From an archaeon (lineage in GTDB: Archaea > Iainarchaeota > Iainarchaeia > Iainarchaeales > Iainarchaeaceae), in the NCBI GenBank assembly GCA_024653905.1, contig JANLGZ010000034.1, forward strand, positions 1-35,262: DNA of 35,262 nt, read 5' to 3'. Position numbers and translations under genes: made by a program. Below the pieces are notes generated by a model, which was given only the letters and a program-made list of their open reading frames with translations, searched no databases and was not told the DNA's origin. Shown piece by piece: positions 28,260 to 35,262 of the stretch; within the stretch, counting starts at the first letter, position 1, and the number at the start of each line of letters is the position of its first letter.

Positions 28260-29192
28260 ATGGAACTTGTAATAACAATCCCTGCATATAATGAGGAAAA
28301 ATCTATCGGGAATGTAATTTCTGAAATACCCTCAAAAATAAAAGGGGTAAAAAAAATTACTGTTTTGGTTATTGATGATGGTTCAACTGACCAAACAGTA
28401 AAAGTTGCCCGTGAAAAAAAAGCAGTTGTTATTTCTAACAAAGTCAACAAAGGTCTTGCTTTCAGTTTCAAAAGAGGTCTTGAAACAGCTCTTTCTATGG
28501 GTGCAGATATTATAGTTAACACTGATGCAGATTTTCAGTATAATCAAAAACAAATTCCTTTGCTTGTTGAACCAATTTTAAGCGGTGAAGTGGATCTTGT
28601 TCTTGGTTCAAGGTTTAAGGGTTCTATAGAAGAAATGTCTTTGCAGAAAAGGATTGGAAACATTATTGCATCAAAAACACTCAGCTGGATTTGCATGAGA
28701 AAAATCTCCGATGGTCAAACTGGATTCAGGGCTTTTAGCAGAGAAGCAGCAGCAAAAATTAATCTTTTTTCTAATTATACTTACACTCAGGAAAGTATCC
28801 TTCAGGCTGTTGATAAAGGGATTTCAATAAAAGAGATTCCTGTGGATTTCAGAAAAAGACATGGTGAATCAAGACTTATTTCAAATATTTGGGTTTATGC
28901 TTTTAATTCCATCAAAATGATTTTCTATTATTTCCTGTATTACAAACCTCTCAATCTTTTCACAGCTCTTTCCGCGATTACACTGGTCATTGGTTCGTTT
29001 TTTGGGGTAAAAGTCATACTGCATTATTTACAAACAGGCCTTGTTTCTCCGTACATTCCAAGTGCAGGTATTTTTGCTTTTTCAATAATATTAAGTGCCC
29101 AACTAATTTTGTTTGGTTTACTTTCCGAATCACAAAAAGTCAATAGACATGTTAATGAAGAGCTTCTTTATCTTCAGAAAATAAAAAAATGA
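28260..29192 (+). CDS. GT2 polyprenyl-phosphate glycosyltransferase (DPM1/AglJ-like) with two C-terminal TM segments
   Basis: 'VITIPAYNEEKSIGNVISEI', 'VLVIDDGSTDQTVKVAREK', 'NTDADFQYNQKQIP', 'LVLGSRF', 'SDGQTGFRAFSREAA'. Confidence 0.92.
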   Translation: MELVITIPAYNEEKSIGNVISEIPSKIKGVKKITVLVIDDGSTDQTVKVAREKKAVVISNKVNKGLAFSFKRGLETALSMGADIIVNTDADFQYNQKQIPLLVEPILSGEVDLVLGSRFKGSIEEMSLQKRIGNIIASKTLSWICMRKISDGQTGFRAFSREAAAKINLFSNYTYTQESILQAVDKGISIKEIPVDFRKRHGESRLISNIWVYAFNSIKMIFYYFLYYKPLNLFTALSAITLVIGSFFGVKVILHYLQTGLVSPYIPSAGIFAFSIILSAQLILFGLLSESQKVNRHVNEELLYLQKIKK

Positions 29193-29223
29193 GTTTAGAA
29201 AAATGAGTTTAGAAAAATGAGTT
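29185..29223. repeat. 14-bp tandem repeat, about 2.8 copies
   Basis: AAAAATGAGTTTAG at 29185-29198 and 29199-29212, then a partial third copy to 29223, at the junction of convergent genes. Confidence 0.85.
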
Positions 29224-30158
29224 CATTTCATTGATTCTTTTAAAATAATTAATCCTGCAATTGAGTAATCAAACAGAACTGAAATTAAAGCTGCAGAACC
29301 AGCAATTTCAATAGGGATTCCTTGTAAGCCTAAGAGGTAAATAAACATCCCTTCTCTGAAACCAAGCCCTGAGAAAGTTATTGGTATCAAAGAAACGATT
29401 GTGCCGATTGTCACAATAAAAATAAGTGTAAAGAAATCAATTCCGAGGCCGAATCCGTTTAGTATAAAATAAAAAACTAGTGTTTGTAATATAATTCTTA
29501 AAATAGTGAGACTAAAGTTCAATAAAAGTGAAACCTTGTTTGAATAAACTTTTTTCAGAGGTTTTGAAAATTTAACGAACTGCTGTGAAATTTTTTCAGG
29601 CAGGTATTTTTCCGCTAATCCAAGCCCAAATTCAAATGCTGCTATTATAATGCCGGCCCATAACAAAATTAGAAAAATTACTGTGTTGTTTAATTCGCTA
29701 TTTATAAGAAATAATATGCCAATTGTGCTGATTGCAAGAATAATAAGCAAGGTTAATGCTTTGTCCATAGTTACAATTGCTATTCCTTCCCCAAGCGAAA
29801 AACCATTTTTTTTCAGCATTGAACCGTAAGAAAAATCTCCAAGTTTGCCAGGTAAAACAAAACCAATAGCCCATGCAACATAAGAGTAATGAAACACTTC
29901 TGAAAATTTCACATCGCCTATATTTTTTGTTAAAATAAAAAGGTTAATCGCATTTATCATCAGTATTAAAGCAAAAATTATAATCATCCAGAATAGCACT
30001 AAAAAATTAAAATCTTTTAAAGAACCAATGACTTTCTCAATGCCAATGGCATTAAACACAATAGCCAGAACTATAACGCTGAACAAAAGCTTCGCATTTC
30101 TGGAGATTGAGATTCCTTTTATTTTTTCAAAAATATCTTTTCTTTTTCCATGTTCCAT
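29223..30158 (-). CDS. Flippase-like integral membrane protein (UPF0104 / lysylphosphatidylglycerol-synthase TM-region family)
   Basis: Polytopic; 'SYVAWAIGFVLPGKLGDFSYGSMLKKNGFSLGEGIAIVTMDKALTLL' and 'PITFSGLGFREGMFIYLLGLQGI' are typical of this family. Confidence 0.87.
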   Translation of the reverse strand: MEHGKRKDIFEKIKGISISRNAKLLFSVIVLAIVFNAIGIEKVIGSLKDFNFLVLFWMIIIFALILMINAINLFILTKNIGDVKFSEVFHYSYVAWAIGFVLPGKLGDFSYGSMLKKNGFSLGEGIAIVTMDKALTLLIILAISTIGILFLINSELNNTVIFLILLWAGIIIAAFEFGLGLAEKYLPEKISQQFVKFSKPLKKVYSNKVSLLLNFSLTILRIILQTLVFYFILNGFGLGIDFFTLIFIVTIGTIVSLIPITFSGLGFREGMFIYLLGLQGIPIEIAGSAALISVLFDYSIAGLIILKESMK

Positions 30159-31225
30159 TTTAGATCTTCCCTTTCCTTTAACATCTCTTTCCTGAATTTT
30201 TCAAAAAGATTTTTTCCATAAAATTCATTAATCGCATTTGCAATTGCATTGGAGTCTTTTGGTTTCACAAGCAAGCCGTTTTTCCCGCTTTTTACGAGAT
30301 CCTTGTTTCCACCGACATCTGTTGATATGACGGGCGTTCCAAAACCGATTGCCATCTGTATAATGCCGGATTGTGTCGAAGAAACATAAGGTAGAACAAC
30401 TGCATCAGTTTTGCTGAAGAATCCGTATACCTCCTCATCCCTGACATACCTATCCACAATATCAATCTTGTTTTCCAGTTTGAGTTTCTTTATTTTTGTT
30501 ATATACTCGTTTTTATCCTGCCAGAATTCCCCTACAATCATAAGCTTGATTTTTGGATTCTGTTTAATTATTTCAGGCATTGCATCTAAAAGAAAATGAA
30601 GCCCTTTGTATTTTCTGACAAACCCAAAAAACATTATCTTGTTGCTGATTTTTCTTTTTCCATTTTTTTCCTCGCCGAAATATTCTGAATAAGCAGGTTC
30701 CGGTAAAAAATTCACGTCTGCCTTTTTTTTCATCTGCAATATTATTTTCTTATCTGAATTTGAAAGCGTAATAAAATAATCTATTGGAAAAAACATTATT
30801 TTTGTGAGGAAATCATGCACTGGATTTTTTTCATGCGGTACAGCATTCTGTATAATCATTGATATTTTTGTCTTCGTCAAAAGCTTTGTCAAAATAGCAA
30901 TTGTAAAATATGCAGGCGTAAAAAAAGTATGCCACCACTGGAAAGTAACCCGATCCGGCTTTTCTTTGAGAATTATCCAGAAAACTTTTATCCAGCTTAA
31001 TGGATTGATTGAATCAAGTTCACGTCTGACTGTGAAATCCATAATTTTGTTTCCGCTGTTGTTTGTTTCCTGAAATTTTCCAGGGTAAAGCGTTTTCGGA
31101 AACAGTCTCGAAAAACTTATTGCAATAAGCTCATTGTTCTTTGAAATATTTTTGCAGAGAATATAATTGGAATGTGCTATTCCCCCTCGGTAAGGCGGAA
31201 GCGGGCCTATTATCATAACTTTCAT
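30119..31225 (-). CDS. Glycosyltransferase family 4
   Basis: 'MIIGPLPPYRGGIAHSNYIL', 'IMFFGFVRKYKGLHFLLDAMPEII', 'VVLPYVSSTQSGIIQMAIGFGTPVISTDVGGNKDLV'. Confidence 0.92.
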   Translation of the reverse strand: MKVMIIGPLPPYRGGIAHSNYILCKNISKNNELIAISFSRLFPKTLYPGKFQETNNSGNKIMDFTVRRELDSINPLSWIKVFWIILKEKPDRVTFQWWHTFFTPAYFTIAILTKLLTKTKISMIIQNAVPHEKNPVHDFLTKIMFFPIDYFITLSNSDKKIILQMKKKADVNFLPEPAYSEYFGEEKNGKRKISNKIMFFGFVRKYKGLHFLLDAMPEIIKQNPKIKLMIVGEFWQDKNEYITKIKKLKLENKIDIVDRYVRDEEVYGFFSKTDAVVLPYVSSTQSGIIQMAIGFGTPVISTDVGGNKDLVKSGKNGLLVKPKDSNAIANAINEFYGKNLFEKFRKEMLKEREDLKWNMEKEKIFLKK

Positions 31226-31890
31226 TTAATTGACTCCTTATTTTTTGTAAGCAGAACAATATATGTAGGAAAGATAATGTTCATTTTTTCAAGAATTGCT
31301 CTTGGAATAATTTTCCCAAGAAATTGTATGCTCTTCCACATGTCCAGCTTGAATTTTTTTGGATTGATTATAACATCAATTGTCAGATTTCTGATTTGAA
31401 ATTTTTTTGTCAATCTAACTATTTCAGCATAACTAATATTGTTAACTTCCGGATCCCTCTGTTCTTTTCCAATAATCCAGTATTTGTTAGGTGTTGCCAT
31501 ATAGCACACCCCGTTTTTTTTCAACACTCTGAAAATTTCTTCACAATGAGTTGCCTGTTCTTTTTTTGGTATGTGTTCAATTACATGATTGGAAACAACA
31601 ATATCAAATTTTTCTTCCTCAAACGGAATCTTTGCATTTTTTACTCTGGTAAATGTGTATCCTTGCTTTACAATTCGGTCATCTGCAATATCAATGCTTG
31701 TTACGGTTTTTGAGTTTTTGGAAAGCTCACGTGCAATAACGCCTGAACCTGTTCCAATATCAAGAACATTGCATTTACCAAGCGGCTTGATTGTTTTCAG
31801 CACGGCAATTATTTTTCCTGCTTTTTTCAGGTTGTGCTCTTCATCAATTTCAGCATGGGTTTTTGACATCTTCATAATTTCACCAGTCAA
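31222..31890 (-). CDS. Class I SAM-dependent methyltransferase
   Basis: 'NVLDIGTGSGVIARELSKNSKTVTSIDIADD', 'FDIVVSNHVIEHIPKKEQATHCEEIFRVLKKNGVCYMATPN'. Confidence 0.88.
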   Translation of the reverse strand: MTGEIMKMSKTHAEIDEEHNLKKAGKIIAVLKTIKPLGKCNVLDIGTGSGVIARELSKNSKTVTSIDIADDRIVKQGYTFTRVKNAKIPFEEEKFDIVVSNHVIEHIPKKEQATHCEEIFRVLKKNGVCYMATPNKYWIIGKEQRDPEVNNISYAEIVRLTKKFQIRNLTIDVIINPKKFKLDMWKSIQFLGKIIPRAILEKMNIIFPTYIVLLTKNKESIK

Positions 31891-31982
31891 TTAACTAATA
31901 TTGTTAATTATATTCATACTATATTGCTTACACATTTATTATTTGTGGTTTATTCATAATATTGTTAGAAAGGTGATTTTGC

Positions 31983-33131
31983 TTGAGAAAGGTTTCTGTT
32001 GGGGATTTTAAGATAGATGAAGAGATGAAAAAAGCAGTTATGGAAACCCTTAATGCAGAAATGATTTCTGAAGGTAAAAAAGTCGAAGAGTTTGAATCTA
32101 AATGGGCGGATTATGTTGGCACAAAACACTGTGTTTTAACCAATACAGGAACATCTGCTTTAATGGCAGGATTGACTGCTATTAAGTATAAAGATAATCT
32201 CCCTGATGGAAATAAAGTTATTACTTCGCCACTCACATATATTGCCACTGCAAATGCGGTTGTTACTTCTAAACTAGAACCTGTTTTTGTTGATGTTGAT
32301 AAAAAAACTTTTGGCATAACTCCTGAAAATATAACAACTTTTCTTGAAGAACAGGATTCAACTGAGGATATTTCAATTATCATGCCGGTACATTTGATGG
32401 GTTATGTTTGTGACATGGAAAAAATAAATAAAATAGGGAAAAAGTACGGGTTATCTGTTGTTGAGGATTCTTGTCAGGCACACGGAACAAAAATTGGAGA
32501 AAAAAGAGCAGGAAATAACTCCTTAATGTCATTTTTTTCATTTCACATTGCTCATAATATTCAGGTTGGAGAAATGGGTTGTGTTAATACAAATAATTCC
32601 GAAATAGATACTCTTGTGAGAAAAATAAAATCCAATGGAAGACGTTCGGATCAACTTAATGACCGGTTCTTTCATGACCTTATAGGGTATAATTTCAAAA
32701 CAATTGAACCATTAGCTGCTATTGGAGTTGTTCAATTGAAAAAAGCTGATTGGATATTCAAAAAAAGATCGGAGAATGTGAAATATCTTAATGAAGAACT
32801 TGAATCATTAAACAATGATTTACAGCTTCCTGAATATTCAAAAGACGTGAGCTACCTTGCTTATCCTATTATACTAAAAAATCAGAAAAAAACTTCAAGA
32901 ACTAAACTTATGCAAGACCTTGCTTCTTTTGGTGTTGAATCAAGGCCTTTATTCGGTTCAATTCCTACACAACAACCTGCTTATGCACATTTAAAGAAGA
33001 AATATAACGGAGTGCTTCCAAATTCTGATTATCTTGGAGCTAACGGCATTTATGTTGGTTGTCATCAGTTTCTTGATAGAGAAGATCTTAATCAAATTGT
33101 CAGTTCTCTGAAAAAAATATTTGCAAAATAA
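31983..33131 (+). CDS. DegT-fold PLP enzyme with His at the lysine position (ColD / E1-like NDP-4-keto-6-deoxyhexose 3-dehydratase)
   Basis: 'LTNTGTSALMAGLTAI', 'DSCQAHGTKIG', 'SFFSFHIAHNIQVGEMGCVNTNN' with no Lys where DegT aminotransferases have xNKxxxxGEGG; ColD-like C-terminus 'NSDYLGANGIYVGCHQFLDREDLNQI'. TTG start after 'aaaggtgatt'. Confidence 0.85.
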   Translation: MRKVSVGDFKIDEEMKKAVMETLNAEMISEGKKVEEFESKWADYVGTKHCVLTNTGTSALMAGLTAIKYKDNLPDGNKVITSPLTYIATANAVVTSKLEPVFVDVDKKTFGITPENITTFLEEQDSTEDISIIMPVHLMGYVCDMEKINKIGKKYGLSVVEDSCQAHGTKIGEKRAGNNSLMSFFSFHIAHNIQVGEMGCVNTNNSEIDTLVRKIKSNGRRSDQLNDRFFHDLIGYNFKTIEPLAAIGVVQLKKADWIFKKRSENVKYLNEELESLNNDLQLPEYSKDVSYLAYPIILKNQKKTSRTKLMQDLASFGVESRPLFGSIPTQQPAYAHLKKKYNGVLPNSDYLGANGIYVGCHQFLDREDLNQIVSSLKKIFAK

Positions 33132-33142
33132 ATTGCACAAAT

Positions 33143-34018
33143 TCAAATTAGTAATTTTCCGAATCTTAAACTTCCAATAAATCTGCTTAACTTTACTGCC
33201 AGCATATACCCAATTCCGCCAAGAATTATTACTGCTGTGTGAAGCGGGCTTTTGTTTTCCAGAAAAGTAATTCCTCTCGGAGAACTTAAATTCATTTTTT
33301 TTCCTTTTTCCCAGGTGCCTGTTGCAACTCTAAAATCCTGTAGTGGATCAACAAGAAACCCGTGTTTTATATGCAAAAATTCTTCACAAACTTTTGTAGG
33401 GTGCTTTTTGTAAAGAAGTACATCATTCTGGTGGTAATAAAGCCTTCGGAGAACATGCTTAACTAATCCCAAAAAACCCTGGGGCTTCACTTCTTTATGG
33501 TCATGAGTATAATTTGGTTTGATTAGTTTGAATTCATAACCAAGATCCATTATTTTAAAACTCAAATCAGTATCCTCGCGATAATAAGTATATTCTTCAT
33601 CATAACCCCCGACTTGTTCTAGAAGTTCTTTTCGAAAACCAGTGGATGTTCCGCCGTAATAATCATACCCGCTTACAATTCCTATTTTTTCTGAATTAAA
33701 ACCATCTGCCATTTTTTGCAACCAATTTTTTTCTGCAATACAGTCATGATCCATATTTATTACAATTTCATATTTAGAATTTGCAATTCCTTTGTTGCGT
33801 GCTTTACAGACCCCTGAATTTTTTTGGTGAAAAACCTTAAGTTTCCTTTCTTTTCCTTTTTTGTAATCATCAAGAAATTCCTTTGTACCATCTTTTGAAC
33901 CATCATTAACAACAATAAGTTCATATTTTCCTTTGAAATTCTGTTTCAAAAGTGAATTCAGGGTTTTCTCAAGAGTTTTTTTGTTGTTATAAGTAGCAAC
34001 TACAATACTTGCGTTCAT
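33143..34018 (-). CDS. Glycosyltransferase family 2
   Basis: 'SIVVATYNNKKTLEKTLNSLLKQNFKGKYELIVVNDGSKDGTKEFL', 'NMDHDCIAEKNWLQKM', 'YREDTDLSFKIMDLGYEF'. Confidence 0.92.
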   Translation of the reverse strand: MNASIVVATYNNKKTLEKTLNSLLKQNFKGKYELIVVNDGSKDGTKEFLDDYKKGKERKLKVFHQKNSGVCKARNKGIANSKYEIVINMDHDCIAEKNWLQKMADGFNSEKIGIVSGYDYYGGTSTGFRKELLEQVGGYDEEYTYYREDTDLSFKIMDLGYEFKLIKPNYTHDHKEVKPQGFLGLVKHVLRRLYYHQNDVLLYKKHPTKVCEEFLHIKHGFLVDPLQDFRVATGTWEKGKKMNLSSPRGITFLENKSPLHTAVIILGGIGYMLAVKLSRFIGSLRFGKLLI

Positions 34019-34497
34019 TTCAATTCCTCATTGTAAAATTTTTCAAGCAGTTCATTTATTTTTCCTCGCGCAACTTTTTTCGGAACAAATTTTTCCAGTT
34101 CGGAAAGTTTTTCTCCAAGTTCATTTACATTCCATGCAACCAACCCGAGCTTTTTTTGTTCAACAACTTCTGCAAGTTCTAGCTGATGGTCATTTGTGTG
34201 TTCTCCAAATTCTTTTCTTCTTGGAATAACAATCATTTTTTTTCCCAAATTTTTGCATAAACCAATATTGCCTTCTCCTGCATGAGTAATCACAATACTA
34301 GCTTGTGAAAGTTTTTTGTTAAATTCGTCCAGAGTCAAAAACTTTATATATTCACTTTTTGGTTTGTAAGTGCTGTATCCGGTTTGACAAAAAACCTTGT
34401 TCTTAATTTTTCCTTGTTCAACAAGTGCATCAACTTTTTTCAGAAGTCTGTCAAAATGCTGGGGGTGCGTTCCAAGTGTTACAAAAATTAATCCCAT
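34015..34497 (-). CDS. Alg13/PssE-like GT28 C-terminal domain protein (UDP-sugar glycosyltransferase catalytic subunit)
   Basis: 'IFVTLGTHPQHFDRLLKKVDALV', 'VITHAGEGNIGLCKNLGKKMIVIPRRKEFGEHTNDHQLELAEVV'. Confidence 0.9.
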   Translation of the reverse strand: MGLIFVTLGTHPQHFDRLLKKVDALVEQGKIKNKVFCQTGYSTYKPKSEYIKFLTLDEFNKKLSQASIVITHAGEGNIGLCKNLGKKMIVIPRRKEFGEHTNDHQLELAEVVEQKKLGLVAWNVNELGEKLSELEKFVPKKVARGKINELLEKFYNEELK

Positions 34498-34505
34498 AAA
34501 ATCAC

Positions 34506-34958
34506 CTAAAATATACTCCCGCCATAAACTCCTTTTGGATAAAACTTTTCAAGTTCTTTCCACTGGTAAATGAAAAGATCAGAAAATAAGTATGCGATTT
34601 TTCCGCTTATTCCTGGTTTTGTTGGTCTGCAGAAACTTTCAATAAAAATAATTTTTTTACCAAGAATTTTTCCTGCTATGCAAACAACTAATCCCACATC
34701 TGCACCGGTTGAAATAATCAAATCAGGATTTTCTTTTCTCAAAATACTAATTGCTTGAAAAAAACTTTTCAATGTTGCAACAGGATTTCTTTTGGGAAGT
34801 TCCACAAAAAAAACTTTCTCTTTTTCCCCTAAACTTTCAGTATCTTTTCTTTTGAAAGTAACAAAAAAATGTTCTTTTTTTTCATAAAAACTTTTCAGTT
34901 GCAGCATTTCTGCTAAGTGGCCTCCTGCAGAACACGTTAAACACACTTTTTTAGTCAT
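34506..34958 (-). CDS. Alg14/PssD-like glycosyltransferase partner subunit
   Basis: 'KVCLTCSAGGHLAEMLQLKSFY', 'PDLIISTGADVGLVVCIAGKILGKKIIFIESFCRPTKPGISGKIAYLFSDLFIYQWKELEKFYPKGVYGGSIF'. Confidence 0.9.
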   Translation of the reverse strand: MTKKVCLTCSAGGHLAEMLQLKSFYEKKEHFFVTFKRKDTESLGEKEKVFFVELPKRNPVATLKSFFQAISILRKENPDLIISTGADVGLVVCIAGKILGKKIIFIESFCRPTKPGISGKIAYLFSDLFIYQWKELEKFYPKGVYGGSIF

Positions 34959-35059
34959 CCTGATTAACTCCTCTTTGCTTTTAATTAAAGCTTATTGGTA
35001 TAACTTCAATTTTTGAAGGAAATTGGTACATTAATGGAATTCACTGCCTCTGATTTGGC

Positions 35060-35066
35060 TTTTAAA
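35060..35066 (+). promoter_or_regulatory. TATA box candidate upstream of the STT3-like gene
   Basis: 'ttttaaa' centred about 26 bp before ATG 35089. Confidence 0.5.
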
Positions 35067-35088
35067 CCTTATGAATTACCTTATATTA

Positions 35089-35262
35089 ATGTTAGAAAAA
35101 ATTAAGGTTTATGCAGAGGGGCATAAGAAAGAGCTTTTATTTGTTTTTTTGATTTTCTTGCTTGCGTTTGCTATTAGGGCTCATTTAATGATTTATGATT
35201 TGCTATTTGGGTTTGATCCTTATTTTCATGCACGTTTAGCGGAATATGTTGTTCAAACTTTA
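35089..35262 (+). CDS. aglB: N-terminus of a probable oligosaccharyltransferase (STT3/AglB family), truncated by window edge
   Basis: Own translation: 'MLEKIKVYAEGHKKELLFVFLIFLLAFAIRAHLMIYDLLFGFDPYFHARLAEYVVQTL'; TM1 followed by the STT3-type 'FDPYFHARLAEYV' motif. Alternative in-frame ATG at 35071. Confidence 0.82.
   Translation, partial: MLEKIKVYAEGHKKELLFVFLIFLLAFAIRAHLMIYDLLFGFDPYFHARLAEYVVQTL

Noticed and set aside
31983-33131. Ordinary PLP aminotransferase
   Set aside because: The Schiff-base lysine motif is replaced by His, and the C-terminus looks ColD-like.

Overview
AT-rich window, very probably archaeal: a probable STT3/AglB oligosaccharyltransferase gene starts at the right edge, several genes have TATA boxes about 26 bp before the start codon, and there is an Alg13/Alg14-like pair. 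It is a surface-glycan / N-glycosylation gene island of about 29 complete genes plus a partial gene at each end. The left third encodes all six steps of a legionaminic-acid-type nonulosonate pathway: LegF/NeuA, LegI/NeuB, LegG/NeuC, a LegH-like acyltransferase, a LegC-like aminotransferase and a LegB-like dehydratase. A PIG-L deacetylase and a formyltransferase sit in one tight operon with NeuC, which suggests N-acyl remodelling to N-formyl. The rest carries GDP-mannose 4,6-dehydratase with three possible downstream branches (GDP-fucose-synthase-like SDR, perosamine-synthase-like aminotransferase, ColD-like Lys-to-His aminotransferase homologue), RmlA/RmlB, GT2, GT4 and GT-C-like transferases, four methyltransferases, a flippase-like membrane protein and three B12-binding radical SAM proteins. 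The points most worth a second look are: (1) a single-ORF fusion of MTA/SAH/5'-deoxyadenosine nucleosidase with adenine phosphoribosyltransferase, located among radical SAM genes; (2) the deacetylase-formyltransferase-NeuC operon; (3) an 87-bp in-frame insertion at the 3' end of rmlB, made of two GC-rich hairpins and flanked by a 15-bp direct repeat, resembling a small palindromic mobile element; (4) a ColD-like enzyme implying a 3,6-dideoxyhexose. No tRNA, rRNA, CRISPR array or transposase was seen. All family calls come from motif reading; no search was run.
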